From positions 1 to 64,000 of the forward strand of contig MNEF01000116.1 in the NCBI GenBank assembly GCA_001917535.1: 64,000 nucleotides of DNA. The letters run 5' to 3'. The position numbers and the translations under genes are program-made. The stretch's first letter is position 1. Every line of letters starts with the position of its first letter. This DNA comes from Candidatus Rokubacteria bacterium 13_1_40CM_69_27 (GTDB lineage Bacteria; Methylomirabilota; Methylomirabilia; Rokubacteriales; CSP1-6). The notes beneath the pieces were generated by a model. It was not told the DNA's origin. It did not search any database and saw nothing but the letters and a program-made list of their open reading frames with translations. Below are positions 8,204-16,362 of the stretch, piece by piece.

Positions 8204-8480
8204 CTAGCAAAGGGAGTCAGCGCTTGGGGGTCGACGGAAGTCTCGCTTCCTCTGCGTCTGACAAATGAAGGGCTCGATCTCCAGCTCCTCGTCTCGGGCG
8301 CCTTTCGCTTTCGCCCTCAGCGTGTTCTTGCCGAGAACGAGCCCCCCCCAGGCCCTCGAGCGATCCGGGCGTATGGCCTGGGCGGAGCGCGTCGGTGACG
8401 TCCTCACCGTTGAGCGTCACGGTGACTTTGTTCAGCGGTACGTTTCCTGGCACGTCGCCCGCACCAGCGCAACTACCCAT
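8204..8480 (-). pseudogene. Frameshifted DUF6351-like fragment
   Basis: Two overlapping minus-strand frames each hold part of one protein. VPLNKVTVTLNGEDVTDALRPG is in the frame from 8480. WGGLVLGKNTLRAKAKGA and EPFICQTQ are in the frame ending at 8204. In DUF6351-type secreted proteins these pieces follow one another in one frame near the N-terminus, with an NGxDVT...GLxxGxNxLxA pattern and a later PFxCxT. Here they are joined by a frameshift, internal sequence is missing, and the large remainder is absent. Assignment is from memory of the family pattern. Confidence 0.5.
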
Positions 8481-8791
8481 GATTTTCTGAGCAGTGTTGA
8501 CACTTCAGACTCGAAAAGAAGAGGGCCATCTGGCCTATCGTTCCCAGAGTGACAACCCCCTGCAAGGGACCACTTTGGGAGGATCGACCGATGACCCTGG
8601 ACGACAGCATACCCTCATAGATCTCGGACCGCGAGGATTTCAGGTCCCGGAGGCCGGCGAGGCCTTTCTCGCGCGTCACGACGCCCGCCTCGATGAGTTC
8701 CAGGGAGTCGGCGATCTTAGGGAAACCATGACCCCACCCGACATGAGGCCCGGCGCGAGGCATTGGGGTCCACGCAACGAAAGATAAAAAT
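8481..8791. other. Intergenic stretch without a recognisable gene
   Basis: A minus-strand frame (8473-8763; GWGHGFPKIADSLELIEAG...) has plausible amino-acid composition but matches nothing I know and has no ribosome site. It may be another gene fragment. Confidence 0.3.
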
Positions 8792-9094
8792 CTACCGTGT
8801 ACCGCTACCCTCCATCATCTTGCCGTACTTCATCATGATGTCGCCCATGGCCTTCATCATCTCGCCGTGCATCTGCATCATCCGCGGGTCGGCCTGACCT
8901 CCCATCATGCCCATCATCATCGGGCACATCATCATGCCGCCCATGTGCTGGCCGCCCGGCATCCCCTGCATGCCGCCAGGCATCGGCGGTCGGCCAGGCG
9001 GCGACTGCGGCGACGGCTGCTGAGCCGCGACGGGAAGCACGGCCAGGACGAGCGCGAGCAGCACCGCAGTGACACCGACTCCAGTCTTCATCAT
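8792..9094 (-). CDS. Met-rich periplasmic (putative metal-binding) protein
   Basis: A 100-residue protein. The signal peptide (MMKTGVGV...LPVAAQQ) is followed by a Pro/Gly stretch and then an extreme methionine run: GGMMMCPMMMGMMGG, RMMQMHGEMMKAMGDIMMKYGKMM. Met, Cys and His clusters of this kind bind soft metals such as Cu(I) in periplasmic proteins; copper handling is inferred, not shown. GGAGGAGGATT precedes the ATG. It lies 68 bp downstream of the HMGS-like gene on the same strand and could belong to that transcript. Confidence 0.7.
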   Translation of the reverse strand: MMKTGVGVTAVLLALVLAVLPVAAQQPSPQSPPGRPPMPGGMQGMPGGQHMGGMMMCPMMMGMMGGQADPRMMQMHGEMMKAMGDIMMKYGKMMEGSGTR

Positions 9095-9162
9095 AATCCT
9101 CCTCCGTCCCATGGTAACGCTCTGGTCACGAGCCCGCGAGCCTCTCTCGCGAAGCCGGCCGC

Positions 9163-10575
9163 TTAGGCCGGCCGGAACTTCCAGAAGTAGTTCACGTAGC
9201 CCTCGCCCTCGTGGATGCGGCGGACGCAGAGCTCGACGGCCATGTCGAAGCCGACCGCCGCTGGATCGCAGTCGGTGACCTGGGCGTAGAAGCGTCCACC
9301 GCCCTCGAGGTCGGCCGCGGCCATGACGGTGGGGGGATCGGGATTCGGCACCAGATGGTCCTTCGTGAACGTGAAGACCTTGCCCCGCCGCGAGAGCTTG
9401 TGGTCGGTGAGCCGGCTGGACGAGCACGTCCAGCACAGGTGGCGCTGGGGGTAGCTCACGGCGCCGCAGTCGACGCACTTCTGGCCGTAGAGACGGAAGT
9501 TCTGCCGTTCCTCGCGCACCAGCGTCGGGACGCTCGAGAACGAGCGGATGACCTCGGTGTCGACGTGGCGGCGGAATCTCAGGAGCTTGCCGTAATGCGC
9601 CAGCGGCCGGCCGGCGGTGAGCTGCCCGCCCACGGGCCGCGGGGGGCGGAAGCCGGCGATCGCATCGGTCGCCTCGAAGAGCAGCGCCTCCGCCCCGTTG
9701 CCGTACGACACCACTAAGATCTGGTCGTGAGGCTTCGCCTCTTCCATGACGGAGGCCAGCTCCAGCAGGCAGGAGGCGGCCCCAGTGTTGCCGGCGCGCC
9801 CGATGACGGGCTCCTTCGGCATCGCGCCCTCGGGAAACTTCAGCTGGCGGGCCAGCGCCCCGTGAGTGCGGGCGTCGGGGCCGTAGAGGACGAGCCGGGC
9901 GATGTCCTCGCGCTTCCGACCCGTTTTCCCGAGGAGCCCATCGATGGCCTCGGGGATGTGCTTGTCGAGCCCGTGAGCCTTGACGAACGTCAGGTCGGGC
10001 AGTGACTGGACGTAGCGCTCGCCATCGTTGCGCCAGAAGTCGGTGAACTCGTGGCTGGCCGTGAACGCGCCCTCGAAGGAGGCGAGGACGTCGGCGGTGC
10101 CCACCAGCGCCGCGCCGGCGCCGTCGCCCACGAGCATCTCCAGCTCGCCGCCGGGCGCGACCGGCCGCATGTCCGCGGCCGCCACCAGCGCCTCGGCCGC
10201 CGAGCCCGCCCGCACCATGTCGAGCGCCAGGCGGAGCGCGGTGGTGCCGCAGCGGAGGGATCCCCCGAGATCGGCGGTGAGCACGCCCACCCCGAGGTCG
10301 GCGATGCTGGCCAGAAGCGTGGCGTTGGACTTCTCGACGTAGGGCGCCGACGTGGAGGCGAAGAAGCAGGCGCCCACGCGGGAGACGTCGCGCGATCCGA
10401 TGGCGTTGAGGGCCGCCGCGCAGGCCATGGTGAGGGCGTCCTCGTCGTAGTTGGCGACCGCGCGCTCGCCGCTGCCCCCGCCCCACACCTGCGCGACCGT
10501 CTGGCCCGACAGCCGGTAGCGGGGCACGTAGCCGCCCACGCTCGTGAGCCCGATCTTCGGATCAGCCATGGGCAT
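9163..10575 (-). CDS. HMG-CoA-synthase-like thiolase-fold enzyme fused to a DUF35 Zn-ribbon/OB-fold domain
   Basis: A 470-residue protein. Residues 1-340 have the thiolase fold of the HMGS/KAS III group (start GLTSVGGYVPRYRL; putative nucleophile Cys109 in LRCGTTALRLAL; GRAGNTGAAS near 260). Residues 355-470 form a DUF35 domain with zinc-ribbon cysteines CVDC (367-370) and CWTC (381-384) and then an OB-fold. In archaea the HMGS and DUF35 proteins are separate subunits; here they are fused. Aligned from memory with archaeal HMGS, the catalytic Glu (SES) is Thr75 and the HQPN His is a Tyr, so true HMG-CoA synthesis is doubtful. It is the last gene of the meaB operon, 7 nt after the DUF1232 gene. 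Confidence 0.8.
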   Translation of the reverse strand: MPMADPKIGLTSVGGYVPRYRLSGQTVAQVWGGGSGERAVANYDEDALTMACAAALNAIGSRDVSRVGACFFASTSAPYVEKSNATLLASIADLGVGVLTADLGGSLRCGTTALRLALDMVRAGSAAEALVAAADMRPVAPGGELEMLVGDGAGAALVGTADVLASFEGAFTASHEFTDFWRNDGERYVQSLPDLTFVKAHGLDKHIPEAIDGLLGKTGRKREDIARLVLYGPDARTHGALARQLKFPEGAMPKEPVIGRAGNTGAASCLLELASVMEEAKPHDQILVVSYGNGAEALLFEATDAIAGFRPPRPVGGQLTAGRPLAHYGKLLRFRRHVDTEVIRSFSSVPTLVREERQNFRLYGQKCVDCGAVSYPQRHLCWTCSSSRLTDHKLSRRGKVFTFTKDHLVPNPDPPTVMAAADLEGGGRFYAQVTDCDPAAVGFDMAVELCVRRIHEGEGYVNYFWKFRPA

Positions 10576-10582
10576 GGCCGCG

Positions 10583-10930
10583 CTAGCGTGGCGAGAAGAT
10601 GCGGGCCTTGATTCGACCCGGCACCCAGCCGGCCAGCAGGTGGGCCGCCCGCGCCAGCCGCTCCAGCGACGCGGCGCTCCCCGGCCAGTACTTGAGCAGC
10701 AGGGCGCGGTCGACGTAGTTGAGGATCCCGTCGAGGATGATCGCCGCCACCAAGAGATCGTCGAGGTAGCCCAGGAACGGGATGAAGTCGGGGATCAGGT
10801 CGATGGGACTGGCCAGGTAGACCGCGGCGGCGGCCAGCGCGATCTTGGCCGGGCGCGGCAACACCGGGTCGCCCACGAGCCGGGCGATCAGCCGCACGAG
10901 GTCGGGCAGCGCGCGCAGCAGCTCCTTCAC
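10583..10930 (-). CDS. DUF1232 (YkvA-like) membrane protein
   Basis: A 115-residue protein with the DUF1232 signature YLASPIDLIPDFIPFLGYLDDL inside two hydrophobic segments (about 30-45 and 50-72); role unknown. The GTG start overlaps the TGA of the Fe-S oxidoreductase gene (GTGA), so translation is probably coupled. It lies between that gene and the HMGS-like gene. Confidence 0.85.
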   Translation of the reverse strand: MKELLRALPDLVRLIARLVGDPVLPRPAKIALAAAAVYLASPIDLIPDFIPFLGYLDDLLVAAIILDGILNYVDRALLLKYWPGSAASLERLARAAHLLAGWVPGRIKARIFSPR

Positions 10931-12912
10931 TCCAGGCTCTCCGCCACCAGCTCACTCACGTCCTTCACCTGCAGCCGCTCCTCGGCCCCCTTGACCTTGC
11001 GGCCCAGGTCGATCATCGCCAGGCAGAAGGGGCAGGCGGTGCCCACCATGGTCGCCTCGGTCTCCAGGGCCTCCTCCACGCGGATGATGTTGACGCGCTT
11101 CCGGGACTTCACTTCCATCCACATGTGGCCCCCGCCCCCGCCGCAGCAGAGCCCGCGCTCGCGGTTGCGCGGCATCTCGACGACCCGGAGGCCGGGGAGC
11201 GCGCGGGCCACGGCCCGGGGCGCCTCCATGATGCCGTTGTAGCGTCCGAGATAGCAGGAGTCGTGGAAGGCCAGCGTCGCGTCGATGGCCTTTTTCGGCT
11301 TGATCCGCCCGGCGGCGAGCAGCTCGTTGATGAGCACCGAGTGGTGGACCACCTCGTAGGTGCCGCCGAACTGGGGGAACTCGTTCTTGATGGTGTTGAA
11401 GCAGTGGGGGCAGTGGGTGATGACCTTGCGGAAGCGGTAGCGGCCGAGGGCCTCGACGTTCTCCTGTTGCACGGTCTGGTACAGGTACTCCTCGCCCAGC
11501 CGCCGGGCCACCTCGCCGTGGCAGCGCTCCTCCGCCATCACTCCGAAGGACACGCCGGCCGCCTTGAGGATCCTCACCACGGACCGCCCGATCGACTGAT
11601 TGCGCTTGTCGTAGGAGGCGGAGCAGCCGACCCAGTAGAGGTACTCGACCTCTTTGCCCGGCTCCATGAGCGGCACGTCGAGCCCGTGGGCCCAGGCCAG
11701 CCGCTCTCCGGCCGGCAGCCCCCAGGGGTTGCCTGCCCGCTGGATGTTCTGCAGCGACTGCGGCGCCGTGGACGGCAGGGCACCCTCCGACAGCGCCAGA
11801 TACCGGCGGAGGTCGATGATGGTGTCGACGATGTCGATGAAGGCCGGGCACTCCTGCACGCAGGCCATGCAGGTCGTGCACGCCCACAGCTCCTCGGCCT
11901 TGATGAGCTGGCCGTGGATCGGCCCGGGCAGCTCGCCGTGCAGGTGCCGCTTGAGCTTCACGATGATCTGCTTGGGCGACAGCGGCGTGCCCGCCATGTA
12001 GGCGGGGCAGACCGCCTGGCAGCGCCCGCACTCCACGCACGCGTCGAAGTCGAGCCGGCGCTTCCACGAGAACTCCTCGAGCTTCGAGATGCCGAACGAC
12101 TCGGCCTCCTCGATGTTCTCGATCTTGGGAATCTCGCCGCGGGGGCCGAGCTTCGAGAAGAAGATGTTCAGCGGCGTGGTCAGGAGGTGGACGAAGTAGG
12201 AGTACGGGATGGCGGCGACGAAGGCCAGGGAGATCGCCGCGTGGAACAGCCAGGTTCCCAGATGGAGCGCGCGCAGCGCGCCCTCCGACATCCCGGCCGT
12301 GAGCATCGTCCGCCCGAGCGCCCAGCCCACCGGCGACCACGGCGCCCACGCCGGCTCGACGACGGCCAGGCGGCAGGCCTCCATGATGAACCCGGTCACG
12401 TTGATCACCAAGAGCAGCGCCAGCACGCCGGCGAAGCGCGCGGTGGGATCGAGGCGATCCGGGCGCGCGACGAAGCGCCGCCACACCGCCAGGCCGAGCC
12501 CGATGACGAAGAAGAGCCCGAAGAGGTCGAGCACCATCTCGTAGAAGAGGTAGAACGGCCCCTGGAGGAGCTTCACGTCGAAGAGCGGCAGCGTGATGTC
12601 CCAGTCGACGGTGGCCAGCACCGTCCCCATGAAGAGGGCGAGGAAGCCCCAGAACATGATCGCGTGCATGACGCCCGGATAGGCCTGGGAGAGCGTGCGC
12701 GCCTGGCCGAGCGCGTGCACCAGCACGAGCTTGACACGTTCACGAATGCGGTCGAAGCGGTGTTCGGGACGGCCGGCGCGCCACAGCCGGACGCGCTGCC
12801 CCATGCCGTAGACGAAGACAGCGACGGCCACTAGAGCGCCGGCGTATAGCGCGATCTGAGCCCAGGCCGGAACATTCCAGAAGGTGTCGCGGAACGGGAT
12901 CTGCCCGGTCAT
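10927..12912 (-). CDS. Membrane Fe-S oxidoreductase, HdrD-like with N-terminal cytochrome b domain (EMO-like)
   Basis: A 661-residue protein. Residues 15-250 contain about five membrane helices with His residues, like the nitrate-reductase gamma/cytochrome b domain. Two [4Fe-4S] motifs follow: CVECGRCQAVCP (292-303) and CTTCMACVQECP (345-356). The C-terminal half has two CCG-type domains (WVGCSASYD ... HCPHC, then DSCYLGRY ... LCCGGGGGHMW). This architecture is proposed for ETF:menaquinone oxidoreductases that pass electrons from acyl-CoA dehydrogenases to quinones, which fits the neighbouring meaB; that role is inference. ATG at 12912 overlaps the meaB stop (ATGA). Confidence 0.85.
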   Translation of the reverse strand: MTGQIPFRDTFWNVPAWAQIALYAGALVAVAVFVYGMGQRVRLWRAGRPEHRFDRIRERVKLVLVHALGQARTLSQAYPGVMHAIMFWGFLALFMGTVLATVDWDITLPLFDVKLLQGPFYLFYEMVLDLFGLFFVIGLGLAVWRRFVARPDRLDPTARFAGVLALLLVINVTGFIMEACRLAVVEPAWAPWSPVGWALGRTMLTAGMSEGALRALHLGTWLFHAAISLAFVAAIPYSYFVHLLTTPLNIFFSKLGPRGEIPKIENIEEAESFGISKLEEFSWKRRLDFDACVECGRCQAVCPAYMAGTPLSPKQIIVKLKRHLHGELPGPIHGQLIKAEELWACTTCMACVQECPAFIDIVDTIIDLRRYLALSEGALPSTAPQSLQNIQRAGNPWGLPAGERLAWAHGLDVPLMEPGKEVEYLYWVGCSASYDKRNQSIGRSVVRILKAAGVSFGVMAEERCHGEVARRLGEEYLYQTVQQENVEALGRYRFRKVITHCPHCFNTIKNEFPQFGGTYEVVHHSVLINELLAAGRIKPKKAIDATLAFHDSCYLGRYNGIMEAPRAVARALPGLRVVEMPRNRERGLCCGGGGGHMWMEVKSRKRVNIIRVEEALETEATMVGTACPFCLAMIDLGRKVKGAEERLQVKDVSELVAESLE

Positions 12913-13904
12913 GAGCGTCCCAACGATAGCACGGCCAGAACGAGCTCCGCGGCCGAGTAGGGATCGAGCTGCCCGTCGGCGACCCGATCGAACGTCTGGG
13001 CCAGGTCGCCCGAGCGCAGCATCCGGTCCACGCTGGCCCTGAACTCCTCCACCAGGAGGCTCTTGAACTCGTCGCGCCGCCGGGCGCGGCGCCGTTCGGC
13101 CAGCGCGCCGGCCCCCTCCAGGGCCGCGCGGTGGCGGGCGACCGTGTCGAGCAGCTCGGCCATCCCGCCGTTGTTCTGGGCCTCCGTCGCCAGCACCGGG
13201 ATCTCCCAGTCGACCTCGCGCGACACGGTGGGGCTCGTACAGGCCAGGTGGGCGGCGAACTTCAGCTCCGCCATCAGGGCCGGGGCGCCGGTGCGGTCGG
13301 CCTTGTTGACGACGAAGACGTCGGCCGCCTCCAGGAGGCCCGCCTTCATCGTCTGGATGGCGTCGCCGGACTCCGGCACCAGGATGACCACCGTCGTGTC
13401 GGCGAGCTTCATGATGTCGAGCTCGGTCTGGCCCACGCCCACGGTCTCGATGAGGATCCACGGAAACCCGAACGCGGCCAGGAGCTTGATGACGTCGCCG
13501 GTGGCACGCGCCAGCCCGCCGAAGGCGCCGCGCGTCGCCATGCTGCGGATGAAGACGCCGGGGTCGAGCGCATGGGCCTGCATGCGGATGCGATCGCCCA
13601 GCACCGCGCCACCCGTGAACGGGCTCGATGGATCCACGGCGACGACGCCGACCGTCTGCTCGCGCGCGCGCAGCAGCGCGATGAGCCGATCCACGACCGT
13701 CGATTTCCCGGCGCCGGGCGGCCCCGTCACGCCGACGACGTAGGCGCCCTGGGCCCGCGGATGGATCGCGCGCATGACCGCGGGCACCGCCTCCGTGCGG
13801 TTCTCGACCTGGGTGATGAGCCGCGCCAGCGCCAGCCGGTCGCCGGCCAGCATGCGCTCGACGAGCGCGTCGATTTTCTGCGTGCGGGTCTTCGGATCAG
13901 GCAT
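12909..13904 (-). CDS. meaB: Methylmalonyl-CoA mutase-associated GTPase MeaB
   Basis: A 331-residue G3E GTPase. Walker A GPPGAGKS (61-68), the DPSSP switch region (91-95), ETVGVGQ (153-159) and the specificity motif NKAD (200-203) are present, and the length is normal. MeaB/ArgK proteins gate adenosylcobalamin loading and protect B12-dependent acyl-CoA mutases. No mutase subunit lies in the window. It is the first gene of a coupled four-gene unit. A TACAAT hexamer on its strand (13924-13929) is a possible -10 element. Confidence 0.93.
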   Translation of the reverse strand: MPDPKTRTQKIDALVERMLAGDRLALARLITQVENRTEAVPAVMRAIHPRAQGAYVVGVTGPPGAGKSTVVDRLIALLRAREQTVGVVAVDPSSPFTGGAVLGDRIRMQAHALDPGVFIRSMATRGAFGGLARATGDVIKLLAAFGFPWILIETVGVGQTELDIMKLADTTVVILVPESGDAIQTMKAGLLEAADVFVVNKADRTGAPALMAELKFAAHLACTSPTVSREVDWEIPVLATEAQNNGGMAELLDTVARHRAALEGAGALAERRRARRRDEFKSLLVEEFRASVDRMLRSGDLAQTFDRVADGQLDPYSAAELVLAVLSLGRS

Positions 13905-13953
13905 CGGCCGACGGGTCCCCGGAATTGTAGCACTCTGCTAGTATGGCCGGCTG

Positions 13954-14325
13954 ATGCGGGGCCTCCCCATGCTCGTCGCGCTCGCCGCTGTCGAGCGGTA
14001 CCTCACTCCGCAGCGGGCGTGGCTCGACCACCTGGCGATCATCGTCCCGGGGCCTACCGCAACGCGCTGGCTGCTCGTCGCCGATCTGGCCTGCCTGATC
14101 GCCCTCGGCCTCGGCCGGCGACGGCCGCTGCTCGGCGTTTTCCTGGCGCTGGGCGGTGGATTCCTCGTCCTCAACGGCCTGGGCATGGCGCTCACGGATT
14201 TCTACCTGGGGCTCGCCCTCTTTCACTTCGGCGCCGGGGCGACTGCACTGCTGTTCGCGCGCCGCGCGCGTTGGCTCGGCGCGGCGACGCTGGGACTGGC
14301 CCTCGTCCTCGGCGCCCTCACCTGA
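13954..14325 (+). CDS. Small membrane protein of unknown function
   Basis: A 123-residue protein with four predicted hydrophobic helices (about 24-36, 40-54, 60-78 and 84-120), Arg-rich turns and no recognised family. It is transcribed away from meaB and ends 8 bp from the convergent cytochrome gene. An ATG at 13942 would give only a three-codon peptide, so the ATG at 13954 is preferred. Coding status rests on composition and membrane pattern. Confidence 0.5.
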   Translation: MRGLPMLVALAAVERYLTPQRAWLDHLAIIVPGPTATRWLLVADLACLIALGLGRRRPLLGVFLALGGGFLVLNGLGMALTDFYLGLALFHFGAGATALLFARRARWLGAATLGLALVLGALT

Positions 14326-14333
14326 GGGCGGTC

Positions 14334-14951
14334 CTACATCTCCTTGTGGCACTCCCGACAGATGGGGACGACCCGCGTCCGGGAGATGAACCGGCTGGGG
14401 ACGTCGCTGTCCGTCGTGTGCGTTGTGTGACAGCCCACGCATGTCACCCTCACGGTGTCGTGCTCCCGGATGGCATGGTAGGAGGTGCCGCCGCGGCCCT
14501 CGGTCACCGCCTCCGCCGCGAACGTCGACTCGTCGCTGGGGTCGTCGGTCCGCGCCGGCGCCCCTGACGCTGCGCCGTCCGCGCGCGCCTTATGCAGGAT
14601 CGGCGTGTGGCACTGGCGGCACTCGGCGTCGCGCAGCGGCAGCCGCATGTGCGTCGGCTCCCGATAGGCCCCGGCCAGGAACTTCAGGGTATCGAACCCG
14701 GCCACGGCCCAGACCGTGAGGCGCATCCCGGGGTCGGCGCCGCCGTGGCAGGCGATGCACCCGACCGTCGCGTCCTTGCGGTGATGCTGCCCGGCCAGAT
14801 CGCCGGGCGCGAGCGCGATCAGACGCCCGAACTTCTCATCGTGCAGGTGGCAGGAGACGCAGAAGCGGTTGTCGCGCTCCTTGGCGGCGAGCGCCACCAG
14901 GAAGAGCGCGCCGAGGAGCAGGGCTCCCGCCCCGCCCGCCGCCCCGAGCAC
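14334..14951 (-). CDS. NapC/NirT-like multiheme c-type cytochrome
   Basis: About 205 residues: an N-terminal membrane anchor, then five CxxCH heme sites (CVSCH, CIACH, CRQCH, CVGCH, CRECH). This is like the NapC/NirT/NrfH quinol dehydrogenases that pass electrons from the quinone pool to periplasmic reductases; four hemes are usual. GTG at 14951 is the first conventional start but has a poor ribosome site. A strong GGGGAGG lies 8 nt before an ATC codon at 14978, which would give a better anchor (MARPLGRSLVLG). It lies 54 bp downstream of another heme protein gene on the same strand. Confidence 0.85.
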   Translation of the reverse strand: MLGAAGGAGALLLGALFLVALAAKERDNRFCVSCHLHDEKFGRLIALAPGDLAGQHHRKDATVGCIACHGGADPGMRLTVWAVAGFDTLKFLAGAYREPTHMRLPLRDAECRQCHTPILHKARADGAASGAPARTDDPSDESTFAAEAVTEGRGGTSYHAIREHDTVRVTCVGCHTTHTTDSDVPSRFISRTRVVPICRECHKEM

Positions 14952-15005
14952 GAGCGACCGTCCCAGCGGCCGGGCGATGGCGAGAGCCTCCCCTCTCTTC
15001 GCGAA

Positions 15006-15809
15006 CTAGCGAACGGTCACCGTCACGGGCTTGGCGAACATGATGCGCGCGGAGGCCCCGCCAGGACCGCCCCGGGGCAGGACCGCGCCCGTCGGCGTCG
15101 TCACGGTGCCGACGGCCGAGGCCTTCTCGGCGCCGAAGTGGAAGACGGCGGTGATCGAGTACGTGCCGGGCTCCTGCGGGGCCTTCACGGTCCACACGAC
15201 CTTGCCCTCGGCCAGCTTCTTGGCGGCCAGATCCGTCTTCTGATCGAAGATGATGACGCTGTTGAGATTCTTCTTGAGCCCGGGCGCGCGGCTGTCGACC
15301 CACTTGGTTTGCTCCTGACCGTCGCCGCCCCATGCCTTCGGAGGACCGACGATGACCCAGCCGTCGCCCTGGACGGGGCGCGCCTGGAAGCGGAGGTCGG
15401 TATCGAGCAGGAAGACGCCGACGACCCCCTGGCCCCCCTTGACCGTCACCGTGATCTGGGCCTCCTGACCCGGTCGGAGGCTGGCGGGGGCGCTGAGATT
15501 GACCGAGGCCAGCTCGTCCATCAGCTTGACGTCGGCCAGCAGCTTCTGGCGGTCGGCGGGTGACATCTGCTGATAGGGGCCCGCGCCATCCTCGATGGCC
15601 TTGTAGTGCTTGTTCTCCTTCACCTGGCTGTTGGCAAACGCTTCCGGCTCGTTCCGGAGCTGGTCTTTGGAGAAGGACGAGTGGCAGGCGGCGCACGTCG
15701 GGGCGAGGTCGGTGACGTTGCGCAGCGGGCCTCCGGAAAAGCCGGAGACGTGAGGCGTGATCAGGAGGAGCATCGCGACGAGGCCGAGGACGCTGGCTAA
15801 TCCTTTCAT
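15006..15809 (-). CDS. Secreted mono-heme c-type protein
   Basis: A 267-residue protein. The signal peptide MKGLASVLGLVAMLLLITPHVSG is followed by one heme site, CAACH (residues 39-43), in the arrangement seen in cytochrome-associated surface proteins. A beta-rich region follows (ITVTVKGGQGVVGVFL ... WTVKAPQEPGTYSITAVFHF), ending PVTVTVR, i.e. Ig-like or choice-of-anchor type. Paired with the NapC-like gene it probably works in periplasmic electron transfer; its partner is unknown. GGGGGAAGCC precedes the ATG at 15809. Confidence 0.7.
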   Translation of the reverse strand: MKGLASVLGLVAMLLLITPHVSGFSGGPLRNVTDLAPTCAACHSSFSKDQLRNEPEAFANSQVKENKHYKAIEDGAGPYQQMSPADRQKLLADVKLMDELASVNLSAPASLRPGQEAQITVTVKGGQGVVGVFLLDTDLRFQARPVQGDGWVIVGPPKAWGGDGQEQTKWVDSRAPGLKKNLNSVIIFDQKTDLAAKKLAEGKVVWTVKAPQEPGTYSITAVFHFGAEKASAVGTVTTPTGAVLPRGGPGGASARIMFAKPVTVTVR

Positions 15810-15867
15810 CAGGCTTCCCCCGTGACTGTGAAGTGCACTGCTGTCCAGCCAGACGATAATAAACCGG

Positions 15868-16362
15868 TCAGCGGTAGCGCCGGTTCCCCGGCGACGCCTC
15901 GCTCCGGCTGTCTCCCCCGAGGGTCGCCTCCATGACCAGCGCGTCCTCGCCCGTGTCGTAGTAGTAGCCGCGGCGCCGCCCGACCACCCGGAAGCCGAAC
16001 GACTCGTACAGCGCGCGCGCTGCGGCGTTGCTGGGCCGGACCTCGAGGATGACCAGCCGCAGCGCTCGTCCGCGGGCATCGTCGAGCAACTGACCGAGCA
16101 GCGCCCGCCCGATCCCCCGCCGGCGTGCGGACGGGTGCACCGCGATGTTCGTGATGTGCAGCTCGTCCGCGACCTCCCACAGGCAGACGTAGCCGACGAG
16201 CCGCCCGTCCTCGCGGATGACGTTGCAGCGCGCCACCCGGTTCTGCTCCATCTCGTAGAGGAAGGCGCCCCGTGACCATGGCATCGAGAACGAGGCGCGC
16301 TCGATGGCCAGCACCTCGTCCAGATCGGCCGGGCTCATCCGCTCAATGGACAGTGAGGGCAC
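15868..16362 (-). CDS. rimI: Ribosomal-protein-alanine N-acetyltransferase
   Basis: A 164-residue GNAT enzyme with the acetyl-CoA pyrophosphate loop HPSARRRGIGRALL and the C-terminal NAAARALYESFGFRVVGRRRGYY typical of RimI, which acetylates the N-terminus of ribosomal protein S18. It overlaps the end of tsaB by 20 bp; tsaB-rimI pairing is widespread, which supports the assignment. Confidence 0.9.
   Translation of the reverse strand: MPSLSIERMSPADLDEVLAIERASFSMPWSRGAFLYEMEQNRVARCNVIREDGRLVGYVCLWEVADELHITNIAVHPSARRRGIGRALLGQLLDDARGRALRLVILEVRPSNAAARALYESFGFRVVGRRRGYYYDTGEDALVMEATLGGDSRSEASPGNRRYR

Noticed and set aside
8473..8763. Minus-strand ORF as a real gene
   Set aside because: Composition is plausible but there is no ribosome site, signal, motif or neighbour support.
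11125..12834. Long plus-strand open frame opposite the Fe-S oxidoreductase
   Set aside because: Its protein is an Arg/Asp/Glu/His-rich mirror of the GC-rich gene beneath, without motifs. The same applies to long plus-strand frames across 20.8-62.7 kb.
12913..13461. Upstream extension of the Fe-S oxidoreductase frame to 13461
   Set aside because: The added residues are low-complexity Arg/Gly and lie on top of meaB; the ATG at 12912, overlapping the meaB stop, is the natural start.
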